This document shows, in pieces, positions 54,369 through 62,931 of a stretch of 64,000 nt of DNA. Origin of the DNA: Pseudomonadota bacterium. Lineage in GTDB: Bacteria > Desulfobacterota > Binatia > Binatales > Binataceae. Positions within the stretch are counted from its first letter, which is position 1. Each line of letters opens with the position of its first letter. A program made the translations under genes and the position numbers. The stretch is taken from positions 1 to 64,000 of the forward strand of contig JAJPJA010000074.1 of assembly GCA_021324455.1 (NCBI GenBank), given 5' to 3'. Under the pieces are notes generated by a model that did not search any database, was not told the origin of the DNA, and was given only the letters and a program-made list of their open reading frames with translations.

Positions 54369-54839
54369 TCAATACTCCCGCAGCTCGGTCTCGACGAAAT
54401 CGCGCCGCTGCGCATCCCACACGAACGCCGCCGCGCGGCTGAAGCGCCCGTCCCGAATCGAAAGCACGACGTAGGCGGTATCGGGGAAATCGGGTTGGTC
54501 GGGATCGAATGCGCAGGCCTGCCGACGGTCGGTGGCGGAGAAGTACGCGTCGTGGTCGGGATGCGAATGGTAGACGATTTTGAGCGCGAGGCCGCGGCGG
54601 TCGATTTCCCTGAGCACCGCCAGCTGCGCGCGCGGGTCCATCAAATACGCGGTGCGGGCGTCGCGCGGATGCGCCGCCGGGTCGGCGGCATGCTTTTCGT
54701 TCTGGATATTCGCAATCGGCCGCACTTCTTCCACGGCGCCGTCGCCGATGACGAACCCGCAGCATTCCCAGGGATATTCGCGTTCGGCCTGCGCTTTGAT
54801 CGCGGCCAGATTATCGCGGCTCAGACTTACGCTTTTCAC
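54369..54839 (-). CDS. M67 family (JAMM/Mov34/MPN+) metallopeptidase
   Basis: JAMM motif HSHPDHDAYFSATD; EREYPWECCGFVIG; GTG start overlaps preceding stop (GTGA). Confidence 0.92.
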   Translation of the reverse strand: MKSVSLSRDNLAAIKAQAEREYPWECCGFVIGDGAVEEVRPIANIQNEKHAADPAAHPRDARTAYLMDPRAQLAVLREIDRRGLALKIVYHSHPDHDAYFSATDRRQACAFDPDQPDFPDTAYVVLSIRDGRFSRAAAFVWDAQRRDFVETELREY

Positions 54840-55834
54840 CGCTCCTCCTGCGGACGCCAGGCCCGTTCGCGCGCCCGAATCAGCGCGGTGACGGTCCGAT
54901 TGACGGGCGCGTCCAGACCCGCCGCGCCGGCCAGCTCGACGATCCGGCCGTTAAGCGCGCCGATTTCGGTGCGCCCGCGCCGTTCCAGATCGGAAAGCAT
55001 CGAGGGCCGATGATGGTACGTGGGCGGCAGCAGGCGCGTGTAGAAGAACTCCAGATACTCCGCGGCGCTGTGAAAGGGCAGCTCTACGGCGCTGCGGCGC
55101 GCCACCGCGAACGCCTCATGCACGATCCCGTCCATGATGCGGCGCAGTTCGGGATCCTCGCCCAGCGCTCCGTAATGCAGCTTGAGCATCGCACCGAGCG
55201 GATTGAGCGCCGCGTTGTAGAACAGCTTGGTCCACAACCACGGCCGGATGTCGTCCACCGGATGCGAGGGGATTCCGGCAGAATTCAATGCGGCCGCGAT
55301 GCGCTGCGCCCGCTGCGAAAGAGCCGCCGCCTGTGCGCCGCTCAGGTCGGGCGCGGGACCGATCGTGACCGGCTCCGCAATCACGGTCGCACGCGCGCAC
55401 CCTGGCCGCTCGATCTCGGCGCCGAAGATCACGCGCGCCGCCAGCACATTGGCGGCGCCGAACGCGCCGGCGAGGATCTCCAGGTTGCCCAGCCCGTTTT
55501 GCACCGAGACGGCCACGCCGCCCGGCTCCAGCCGGTGGCGCAGATGCGCCGCGATCTGCGCGGTATCGTAGCTTTTGACGCTGACCAGGATCAGGCCGAA
55601 GCGCCGATAGCGCGGCGCGCCGCTATCCTCGAGGAATTCGAATCCGCTGGCCCGATGCGGGCCGAAAACGCCGTCGACGGCGAGGCCGCGGCGCGCGATT
55701 GCCTCCAGGTGATCCTTGCGGCCGAGCAGGCATACCCGATGGCCCGCCGCCCGCAGCATCCCGCCGATTACCGAACCCAACGCGCCCGCTCCCGCGATCA
55801 GAATCGGCCCATCTGTTATGTGATCGACAATCAT
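54836..55834 (-). CDS. 2-dehydropantoate 2-reductase family protein
   Basis: ILIAGAGALGSVIGGMLRAAGHRVCLLGRKDHLEAI; SVKSYDTAQIAAHLR; PWLWTKLFYNAALNPLGAML. Confidence 0.92.
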   Translation of the reverse strand: MIVDHITDGPILIAGAGALGSVIGGMLRAAGHRVCLLGRKDHLEAIARRGLAVDGVFGPHRASGFEFLEDSGAPRYRRFGLILVSVKSYDTAQIAAHLRHRLEPGGVAVSVQNGLGNLEILAGAFGAANVLAARVIFGAEIERPGCARATVIAEPVTIGPAPDLSGAQAAALSQRAQRIAAALNSAGIPSHPVDDIRPWLWTKLFYNAALNPLGAMLKLHYGALGEDPELRRIMDGIVHEAFAVARRSAVELPFHSAAEYLEFFYTRLLPPTYHHRPSMLSDLERRGRTEIGALNGRIVELAGAAGLDAPVNRTVTALIRARERAWRPQEER

Positions 55835-55958
55835 CCGGCGCCGTTTCTAAAGGTAGCGGTAGCGCGCCGGCGCGACAATCGCCGCGCCCGCTGGTGTTCG
55901 ACTATCGCGCCGATTCTTGGCACTATTGGCATGAGTTGAGACGGCACAGGAGACCGGC

Positions 55959-56807
55959 ATGGGACGCACATCGATAACGCTTGGCGGAGTTTATCTCAAT
56001 TCGACCGTGACCAACGCGTCGGGGCCGCGCTCGGCCACGCGCGAGGAGCTGATGGAACTGAGCGCGGCGCATAGCGGGGCGGTGGTATTCAAATCCTGCA
56101 ACACCAGCGGCCTGGAGGCGCCCGACAATCTCAAGAATCCGGGCGTCGATTACTATTCCGCGGTGGCCCGCAATATCGCCCCGCGCGGCAACGTTACCTG
56201 GGGCAGCGTGGTGGGCGTGACCGAAGATGAAATCGTGAGCGTCGCCCGCACGCTGGACGGGGCGGGCGTGCGGATCATCGAGCTTAATCTGGCCGACCCT
56301 TTTGTCGGCGATTCGGTGGGACCCTTCAAATCGCTCGATCGGTTGCGGGCCCTGCTGCGGCGCGTGCGGGCCGCGGTCAAGGCCGCCATTGCAGTCAAGG
56401 TGCCCCCCGCGGCTCCGCGTGTACAGGCGGCGGCGACGGCGGCGATATTCCGCGAGACGGGCGTGGCGATCGCGGTATGCGCCAACGATCTTCCCAAGGG
56501 ACTGGAGTTCGACCTCGCCGCGCAGACGGCCAAGGCGCCGCATGGCCCGCTGTCGCAGACCCATGCCTTTTACCTGGCCGGCGACGGCAATCTCGACGTG
56601 GTGGCGGTGGGCGGCGTCAGCAGCGGCAGCGAGGCGTATCTGGCGCATCTGACGGGAGCCAAGGCGGTCCAGGTCGGCTCCGCTCTGATCAAGGAAGGTG
56701 TCGGCGCCATCACCCGAATCGACCAGGAACTGGACCACCTGCTGGCGCAAAACGGCAAGTCGTCGGTAAGAGAGATTATCGGTCAGATACGGCTGGTTCA
56801 GGGTTAG
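55959..56807 (+). CDS. Dihydroorotate dehydrogenase-like protein
   Basis: TLGGVYLNSTVTNASGPRSATREELMEL; AGVRIIELNLADP; VVAVGGVSSGSEAYLAHLTGAKAVQVGSALIKEG. Confidence 0.85.
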   Translation: MGRTSITLGGVYLNSTVTNASGPRSATREELMELSAAHSGAVVFKSCNTSGLEAPDNLKNPGVDYYSAVARNIAPRGNVTWGSVVGVTEDEIVSVARTLDGAGVRIIELNLADPFVGDSVGPFKSLDRLRALLRRVRAAVKAAIAVKVPPAAPRVQAAATAAIFRETGVAIAVCANDLPKGLEFDLAAQTAKAPHGPLSQTHAFYLAGDGNLDVVAVGGVSSGSEAYLAHLTGAKAVQVGSALIKEGVGAITRIDQELDHLLAQNGKSSVREIIGQIRLVQG

Positions 56808-57103
56808 CCGCGTTCCCTCTCACACAAGGATTCCATGCGAGTGCGGCCCGGCTGCGTTTGGCGGCAGACTCCTTCCATCATGTGCGGATTGCGGGGGTAA
56901 GCGGTGTGACAGCGGCATGCGGTCGTGTTCACCGCAGCGGCGTAATCGGGCGTCCGTAAATGATTGCCGGCCAACGGACGCATACGCCCCGGGCGCCCCA
57001 CTTGCCCCAATTCGGCGCGCGATCTAGCCTTTCACGATTCCGCGATCGGATGAGCGTCCGCCGCATGCGGACACCAGACATCGCGCCGCACTCTGACCCC
57101 AGC

Positions 57104-57181
57104 GTCCCCGTCGTCTAGCCCGGCCTAGGACACCGGCCTTTCACGCCGGTAACACGGGTTCGAATCCCGTCGGGGACGCCA
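57104..57181 (+). tRNA. tRNA-Glu(UUC), 3' CCA encoded
   Basis: Acceptor gtccccg/cggggac; anticodon arm ccggc-ctttcac-gccgg (anticodon ttc); ggttcgaatcc T-arm; G discriminator; CCA end. Confidence 0.97.
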
Positions 57182-57457
57182 GTGAAATTATCTTTATCCT
57201 GACGGCCCATGAGCTGCCTGGCCAGATTGCCAACCCAACGCCCTTGGGAGAAAACGAATCTCTCGATTACTGAGCTTCGTTGGACGGCCAACTCGTGCAA
57301 CCGCCCCGGCTGCGACTGGTTCCGGTAAGCTCGGGATTGTCGGCTCGACCATTTTCGGGCATTTCTTGCACCGGGTCCGCTCAACCGCATCGAACAATCC
57401 GACTCCGGCGATGCCGGGGATGGGCGGGTAGCTCGAGGACAAAGGCAGCCTTGCGCT

Positions 57458-57476
57458 TGTTGCATGCCATGCAACA
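57458..57476. promoter_or_regulatory. Perfect dyad tgttgcatg-c-catgcaaca, operator-like
   Basis: 9-bp perfect inverted repeat with 1-nt centre between tRNA-Glu and bactofilin. Confidence 0.5.
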
Positions 57477-57517
57477 GTCAGGCGCAGAAACTCCCGTGTT
57501 GAGGGTTCAGCGATGAT

Positions 57518-58009
57518 TCAAACGCGGCGGCCGCCCGGGTATCGAATGCCCCGTCCGGTAGCGCTGAAGACGCGGCCGGACAGGTAATCCGGGCCGCCCT
57601 TGGAGCGCGGACGGCTCCGTCTGCGGCGGCGAATGGCGCCGGCGGATTTGCCGGGCAAAGCGGCCGGGTTGAGAACGGCGCCCGGTTCAATCAGCAAAAT
57701 CGGGGCGCTGAGCTTGCCGAAGATCCTGGCCGGCGCGCGGATTTCAATCCTTTCGGTAGCCTTGATGTTGCCTTTCATGCGGCCCAGAACCACCACCGAC
57801 GCCGCCTGGATCTTACCGACGATCTCGGCCCGTTTGCCGATTATCAGGTGCCCTATCCCTTCGATATTGCCTTTCACCTTGCCGTCTATGAGGGCGCCGC
57901 TCTGGAGGCGAAGGTTGCCGATGATTTTTGCTGTGCGGCCCAGATAAGCGCAGTGCGGCGGCGCGCCGGCGGTTTCCTGTCTGCTTCCCTTTGGTGTCGC
58001 GATATTCAT
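57518..58009 (-). CDS. Bactofilin family (polymer-forming cytoskeletal) protein
   Basis: CAYLGRTAKIIGNLRLQSGALIDGKVKGNIEGIGHLIIGKRAEIVGKIQAASVVVLGRMKGNIKATERIEIRAPARIFGKL beta-helix repeats. Confidence 0.93.
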   Translation of the reverse strand: MNIATPKGSRQETAGAPPHCAYLGRTAKIIGNLRLQSGALIDGKVKGNIEGIGHLIIGKRAEIVGKIQAASVVVLGRMKGNIKATERIEIRAPARIFGKLSAPILLIEPGAVLNPAALPGKSAGAIRRRRRSRPRSKGGPDYLSGRVFSATGRGIRYPGGRRV

Positions 58010-58320
58010 CTGAGGACCTCCGTGAAAGCGTCCACTCGACACCCGGTAATGCTGGAATCCAGCAGTTATCCATACACGAACAAAAAGTTAAGTCCAAACT
58101 GAGCTGAGGGAGACAATTACCCGCAAGGCCCGAAAGCGCGATGGCGAAGCCCGAAAAAAGAAGCTTCAAGAGATCTTCGCAGGGTGGCTATCCGGAATCT
58201 CTGAAGCTCTTTCAGGATCCATTCAGAGCCGCAACAGGATTCGGACAGCCGAGCATCTGAACCGCGCGTCAACGCGGTTGCGGACGAGCCTGGCGGCCCG
58301 CGCCTGGAAGTTGCGCGACT

Positions 58321-59097
58321 TTACGCGGCGACTGCGTGCGACGCCACGCGTACCGCGCCCAGATAGGCCGCGGCCGCGAACGCGAGAGTCAAAAGCGTCG
58401 AAAACGCCAGGTTGGGCAGCGTTCCAACCGCTTGCGGATGTGCCAGGTAGAGGCTCTGGCGCAACGCTGACATGCCGTAGGTCATCGGATTGACCCGCAT
58501 CACCCACGCCAGCCATCCCGGTGCTCCGGCGGCGGGAAAGAACGCCCCCGACAGCATCCAGATCGGCAGCAGGATCAGATTCATGATCGCGTGAAAGCCC
58601 TGGGTCGATTCGATGCGCCAGGCGATTATCAGTCCGAGATTAGTCAGCGCGAATGCCACCAGCCCCATCACCGCAATCGTGGCCAGCACCGCGGACGCGC
58701 TCAGTCTGACGCCCGCAATCGGCGCCAGCGCCAGAAAGATGATGCCCTGGACCAGCGCCAAAGTCGTTCCGCCCAGCGCCTGGCTCATCACCACCGTGGT
58801 GCGCGTAATCGGTGCCACCAGCACGCCCTGCAGGAATCCCTGGTGGCGATCGTCGATCGTCGAGATGGTTGCGAAAATTGCCGTGAACAGCAGCACCAGG
58901 GCGATTACACCGGGGTAGAAGTATTCCGCGTAGCTGACGGTGGAGGGCGTGCCGGCGGGGCGGAAGGACGCGTTGAAGCCCACGCCCAGCAGGGCCCAGA
59001 ATACCAGCGGCTGCAGAAAGGCGCCGGTAACGCGGCTGCGCTGGCGGCAGAATCGCACCACCTCGCGCTTCCAAAGCGTATAGATCTGGAGCAGCAT
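58321..59097 (-). CDS. ABC-2 type transporter permease
   Basis: LWKREVVRFCRQRSRVTGAFLQPLVFWALLGVGFNASF; TISTIDDRHQGFLQGVLVAPITRTTVVMSQALGGT; PIWMLSGAFFPA. Confidence 0.93.
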   Translation of the reverse strand: MLLQIYTLWKREVVRFCRQRSRVTGAFLQPLVFWALLGVGFNASFRPAGTPSTVSYAEYFYPGVIALVLLFTAIFATISTIDDRHQGFLQGVLVAPITRTTVVMSQALGGTTLALVQGIIFLALAPIAGVRLSASAVLATIAVMGLVAFALTNLGLIIAWRIESTQGFHAIMNLILLPIWMLSGAFFPAAGAPGWLAWVMRVNPMTYGMSALRQSLYLAHPQAVGTLPNLAFSTLLTLAFAAAAYLGAVRVASHAVAA

Positions 59098-59100
59098 CGG

Positions 59101-60096
59101 TTACTCCTGCGCGGCCGCGGCGAAAAACCTGCGGCCGGTCAGATGCACAAAAACGTCCTCCAGCGTCGGCTTGCCGAAGCTCACGCTTTCGATATCGCTG
59201 CCGAAACTTTCGACCAGGTCGCGTACCAGCTCATGGCCGCGCTGGCGCTCGATACGGATGGTGCCGTCAACCAGGGCGGCCTCCAGGCCCGTCGCCGCCC
59301 TGATCCGATCCATCAACGCGCCCGCCTCGCCGACGCTGCGCACCACCACCACGTCGCCGCCGATTCGATCCTTCAACTCGCCCGGCGGCGCCATCGCGAC
59401 CATGCGGCCTTCGTGCATGATCGCAATCCGGTCGCATCGCTCGGCCTCTTCCATGTAATGCGTGGTCAGTACAATGGAGACGCCGTCGGCGCGCCGCAGA
59501 TGGGCCAGATAGTCGTTGAATTCGCGCCGCGCTCCCGGATCGAGCCCGGTGCTGGGTTCGTCGAGCAGCAGCAGTTCCGGCTGATGCAGCAGCGCTTTGG
59601 CAAGCTCGGTGCGGCGGCGCAATCCGCCCGACAGCGTCTGCACCAGGTCGCCGGCGCGCTCGGCCAACCCCAGCCGGTCGAGCATCGCACGCGATCGCTG
59701 GCGCAGACGGGCGCCGCGCAGGCCGTACAGATGGCCATGATGTTCCAGATTTTCGCGCACCGTCAGCTTGTCGTCGACGCTGGGATGCTGAAAGACCACG
59801 CCCATGCGCCGTTGGATTGCGGCCTTGTCGCGAATCAGGTCGCGTCCGAGCATCCGAATGATGCCCTGCTGGCAGGGAACCAGCGTCGAGAGCACTTTGA
59901 ACAGCGTGGTTTTGCCGCCGCCGTTGGGACCCAGAAAGCCGAAAATCTCGCCCCGTGCAATCGAGAAGCTGACCTCCTTCAGAGCCTGGCGTTCGCCATA
60001 GAAGAAGCTGACGCCGCTGGCTTCCAACGCGGGCGGCGCGGCGGCCGAAGACAAATCGGGGCGCGGGACGGTACTGACAGCAGATGCAGTAGCCAT
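59101..60096 (-). CDS. ABC transporter ATP-binding protein (DrrA/CcmA type)
   Basis: Walker A GPNGGGKTTL; LSGGLRRRTELAKALLHQPELLLLDEPSTGLDPGARREF; ends 3 bp before the permease gene. Confidence 0.95.
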   Translation of the reverse strand: MATASAVSTVPRPDLSSAAAPPALEASGVSFFYGERQALKEVSFSIARGEIFGFLGPNGGGKTTLFKVLSTLVPCQQGIIRMLGRDLIRDKAAIQRRMGVVFQHPSVDDKLTVRENLEHHGHLYGLRGARLRQRSRAMLDRLGLAERAGDLVQTLSGGLRRRTELAKALLHQPELLLLDEPSTGLDPGARREFNDYLAHLRRADGVSIVLTTHYMEEAERCDRIAIMHEGRMVAMAPPGELKDRIGGDVVVVRSVGEAGALMDRIRAATGLEAALVDGTIRIERQRGHELVRDLVESFGSDIESVSFGKPTLEDVFVHLTGRRFFAAAAQE

Positions 60097-60270
60097 TGAC
60101 GCGATTATCACGCGCGCAAGCCTTCGGGGCAACGCCGCCCAATGCCTGACCGCCGCGCCACCGGCCCCTGCTTGCCCTGGCGGCGGAGAAAAAGTTGGCG
60201 CCAGCGTGTTCCGCTCGCGCCAACTTGATTCCAATCGGGCGCCGGAAGAACGGCGCGCAGATTGATGGCC

Positions 60271-60303
60271 AAAAAAACGGCGGAGAGATGCGCCTCCCCG
60301 CCG
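60271..60303 (-). terminator. Rho-independent terminator downstream of hppA
   Basis: On minus strand: cggcggggag-gcgcat-ctctccgccg followed by ttttttt. Confidence 0.9.
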
Positions 60304-60327
60304 CTTTTCAATTCGCAGCACTCCGGC

Positions 60328-62607
60328 CTACGCCGCCGCTTTGGTCGCGGCGCCCGCGCCCGCCTCCTCGGCGATCGATCCCTTCTTGGAGAAGGCGACC
60401 GCAACCCCGAGCAGTACCAGCGACAACACCACGATCAGAACCCGGCCCAGTGTGACTTCGCCGATTGCCGCCGGCGCGAACGGCGCCGCCAGGATGCCGA
60501 CCAGGTTCATCACCTTGATCATCGGGTTGAGTGCGGGGCCCGCGGTGTCTTTGAACGGATCGCCGACCGTATCGCCGACGACGGCCGCCTTGTGCACGTC
60601 GGTGCCCTTGCCGCCCAGAAATCCGTCTTCGATCTTCTTCTTCGCGTTGTCCCAGGTCGCCCCGGCATTTGACATGAACACCGCCATCAACTGACCGGTG
60701 AGGATGGTACCGCCCAGAAATCCGCCCAACGCACCCGCGCCCAGGCCGAAGCCCACCAGCAGGGGCGAGAAGATCGCCAAAATGCCCGGGCCGAGCAGTT
60801 CCTTCTGCGCCGTCGCGGTAACGATTTCGACGCAGCGGCCATAATCGGGCTTTTCCTTGTATTCCATGATTCCGGGATGTTCGCGGAACTGGCGGCGAAC
60901 CTCGACCACGACCTGGTACGCCGCGCGTCCCACCGCCTTGATGGCGAAGGAGCTGAACAGGAAGGGCACCGCGCCGCCGATCAGCAGGCCGACGAACACG
61001 GTCGGCATGTTGATCTGCACGCCCAAGTCGCCCAGATGCGCCTCATCTATAAATGACCGGAACAACGACACCGCCGCGATGACCGCGGTGGCAATCGCCA
61101 GCCCCTTGGTCAGCGCCTTGGTGGTATTGCCGATCGCGTCCATCCAGGACAGCGTGCGCGAGGCTTCTTCCTGATGGATCCCGCCCATCTCGAAAATGCC
61201 GTGGGCGTTGTCGGTGATCGGTCCGTAGGTGTCCATCGCGAGGATGAACCCGGTGGTGGTCAGCAGGCCCAACCCGGTCAGTGCGATCCCGTAGAACTGC
61301 AGCGCGATCGAATCGCGGAAGATCACCATCGCGGCGATAATCGAAATCGCTATCACCACCAGCGCCCATACCGAGGACTCCAGCCCTTCGGCCAACCCGG
61401 ACAGCAACAGCGTCGCCGGGCCGGTCCTCGCGGCAGTGGCGCATTCCGTCACCGGCCCCTTGTCCGGATGCGTGAAATAGTTGGTCAGCCACAGGGTGAC
61501 GACGGCCAGCACGATACCGACCGAAGCCGTGACGGCGAAGCGCCAGTCGGGATGTCCGGTAACGGGATCGGTCAGATAGAAGTAATTGACGATGAAGAAG
61601 CCGATGATGGAGGCGACCGCCGATGCGATGTAGCCGTTGACGATCGGGCGCATCGGATCGCGCATCGTGGTGCCCGCGGGTACGCGCACCGCCATGATGC
61701 CGATGATCGAAGAGAACACGCCCACCGCGCGCAGGATGAGGGCGAAGATGATCAGCTTGAGCGCGAAGCCGCCGGCCGCCGCGCCGTAGGCCGCCTGGAA
61801 GTCCTTCTCGCCCAGGGCATAGGCGGCCAGGATGATCGCGGCCACCAGGGTAACTTCGTAGGACTCGAACACGTCCGCCGCCATCCCGGCGCAATCGCCG
61901 ACGTTATCGCCGACGTTGTCCGCGATGGTCGCCGCGTTGCGCGGGTCGTCTTCGGGAATCCCGGCTTCGACTTTGCCCACCAAATCGCCGCCGACGTCGG
62001 CCGCCTTGGTATAGATGCCGCCGCCCACGCGCATGAACAGCGCCGCCAGCGAGCCGCCGAAGCCGAATCCGACCAGCACCTTCATCGCGTCCTGCCGGAA
62101 AATCAGAAAGATGATGGTGGCGCCGAGCAGGCCCAGGCCGACGGTGAACATGCCCGAGACGCCGCCGGCCTTGAAGGCCAGTTCCATCGCGTCCTTGAAG
62201 CTGCTGAGCGCGGCGTTGGCGCTGCGCACGTTGCCCTTGACGGCCAGCCACATGCCGACGAAGCCGGCGCCGTAAGACGCGCTGACGCCCATCAGGAAGG
62301 CAATCGAGATACCCAGGGGCAGCGCGATACCATGATAGACGTGCCGGTACATGAAGAACAGCGCGATGAAGATGACCAGCACGAACCAGCGCATGGTTCT
62401 GACCTGCTGGCGCAGATAAGCCATCGCGCCCTCTTCGACCGCGTCGGCGACGTCGGTCATTGACTTGGCCCCGGGGTCGGCGTCGAGCACGATGCGGACC
62501 AGGAACAGTCCGTAGCCCAGCGCCACCAGGGCCGAGATCAAAACCAGCCACAGGATCAGCACCTGGCCGCCCGAAAGGACTGGCAAAACAATATTTGACT
62601 CACTCAT
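60328..62607 (-). CDS. hppA: Membrane-bound ion-translocating pyrophosphatase
   Basis: GGIYTKAADVGGDLVGKVEAGIPEDDPRNAATIADNVGDNVGDCAGMAADVFESY; GTDVHKAAVVGDTVGDPFKDTAGPALNPMIKVMNLV; 16-TM profile. Confidence 0.97.
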   Translation of the reverse strand: MSESNIVLPVLSGGQVLILWLVLISALVALGYGLFLVRIVLDADPGAKSMTDVADAVEEGAMAYLRQQVRTMRWFVLVIFIALFFMYRHVYHGIALPLGISIAFLMGVSASYGAGFVGMWLAVKGNVRSANAALSSFKDAMELAFKAGGVSGMFTVGLGLLGATIIFLIFRQDAMKVLVGFGFGGSLAALFMRVGGGIYTKAADVGGDLVGKVEAGIPEDDPRNAATIADNVGDNVGDCAGMAADVFESYEVTLVAAIILAAYALGEKDFQAAYGAAAGGFALKLIIFALILRAVGVFSSIIGIMAVRVPAGTTMRDPMRPIVNGYIASAVASIIGFFIVNYFYLTDPVTGHPDWRFAVTASVGIVLAVVTLWLTNYFTHPDKGPVTECATAARTGPATLLLSGLAEGLESSVWALVVIAISIIAAMVIFRDSIALQFYGIALTGLGLLTTTGFILAMDTYGPITDNAHGIFEMGGIHQEEASRTLSWMDAIGNTTKALTKGLAIATAVIAAVSLFRSFIDEAHLGDLGVQINMPTVFVGLLIGGAVPFLFSSFAIKAVGRAAYQVVVEVRRQFREHPGIMEYKEKPDYGRCVEIVTATAQKELLGPGILAIFSPLLVGFGLGAGALGGFLGGTILTGQLMAVFMSNAGATWDNAKKKIEDGFLGGKGTDVHKAAVVGDTVGDPFKDTAGPALNPMIKVMNLVGILAAPFAPAAIGEVTLGRVLIVVLSLVLLGVAVAFSKKGSIAEEAGAGAATKAAA

Positions 62608-62931
62608 TTACGCATGTCTCCTGAGAACTCCGCCATCCACGAATCGGTTTCAAAAAAACGGCCGGGCCATCTTCGGCCACATCGGGCAGCAGATTGCACG
62701 GCCAGATAATTTGCGCGAAAAGCGTACGAGTTTCGCCGACTCAAGTCCAGCTATCAGCTGACATGCAGCCCGACTTTTGAGTAAATAACTGATCACCTTG
62801 CCGCTGCCGGACTACTGCCGCCCCGCGCACTATGGCTGTGTCCCGCGGAGGCAGTCCACGCGTTTGACGCCCAATGGTATGTTGATCAAAAGGCGTCCCT
62901 TATGTTTAGCTCAAAACCCTGACACACAGCC

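Noticed and set aside
57115-57474. Minus-strand ORF containing GVPDGIRTRVTGVKGRCPRPG
   Set aside because: This peptide is the familiar antisense translation of a tRNA-Glu gene, not a protein
61174-62463. 429-aa plus-strand ORF opposite hppA
   Set aside because: Antisense shadow; no plausible domain
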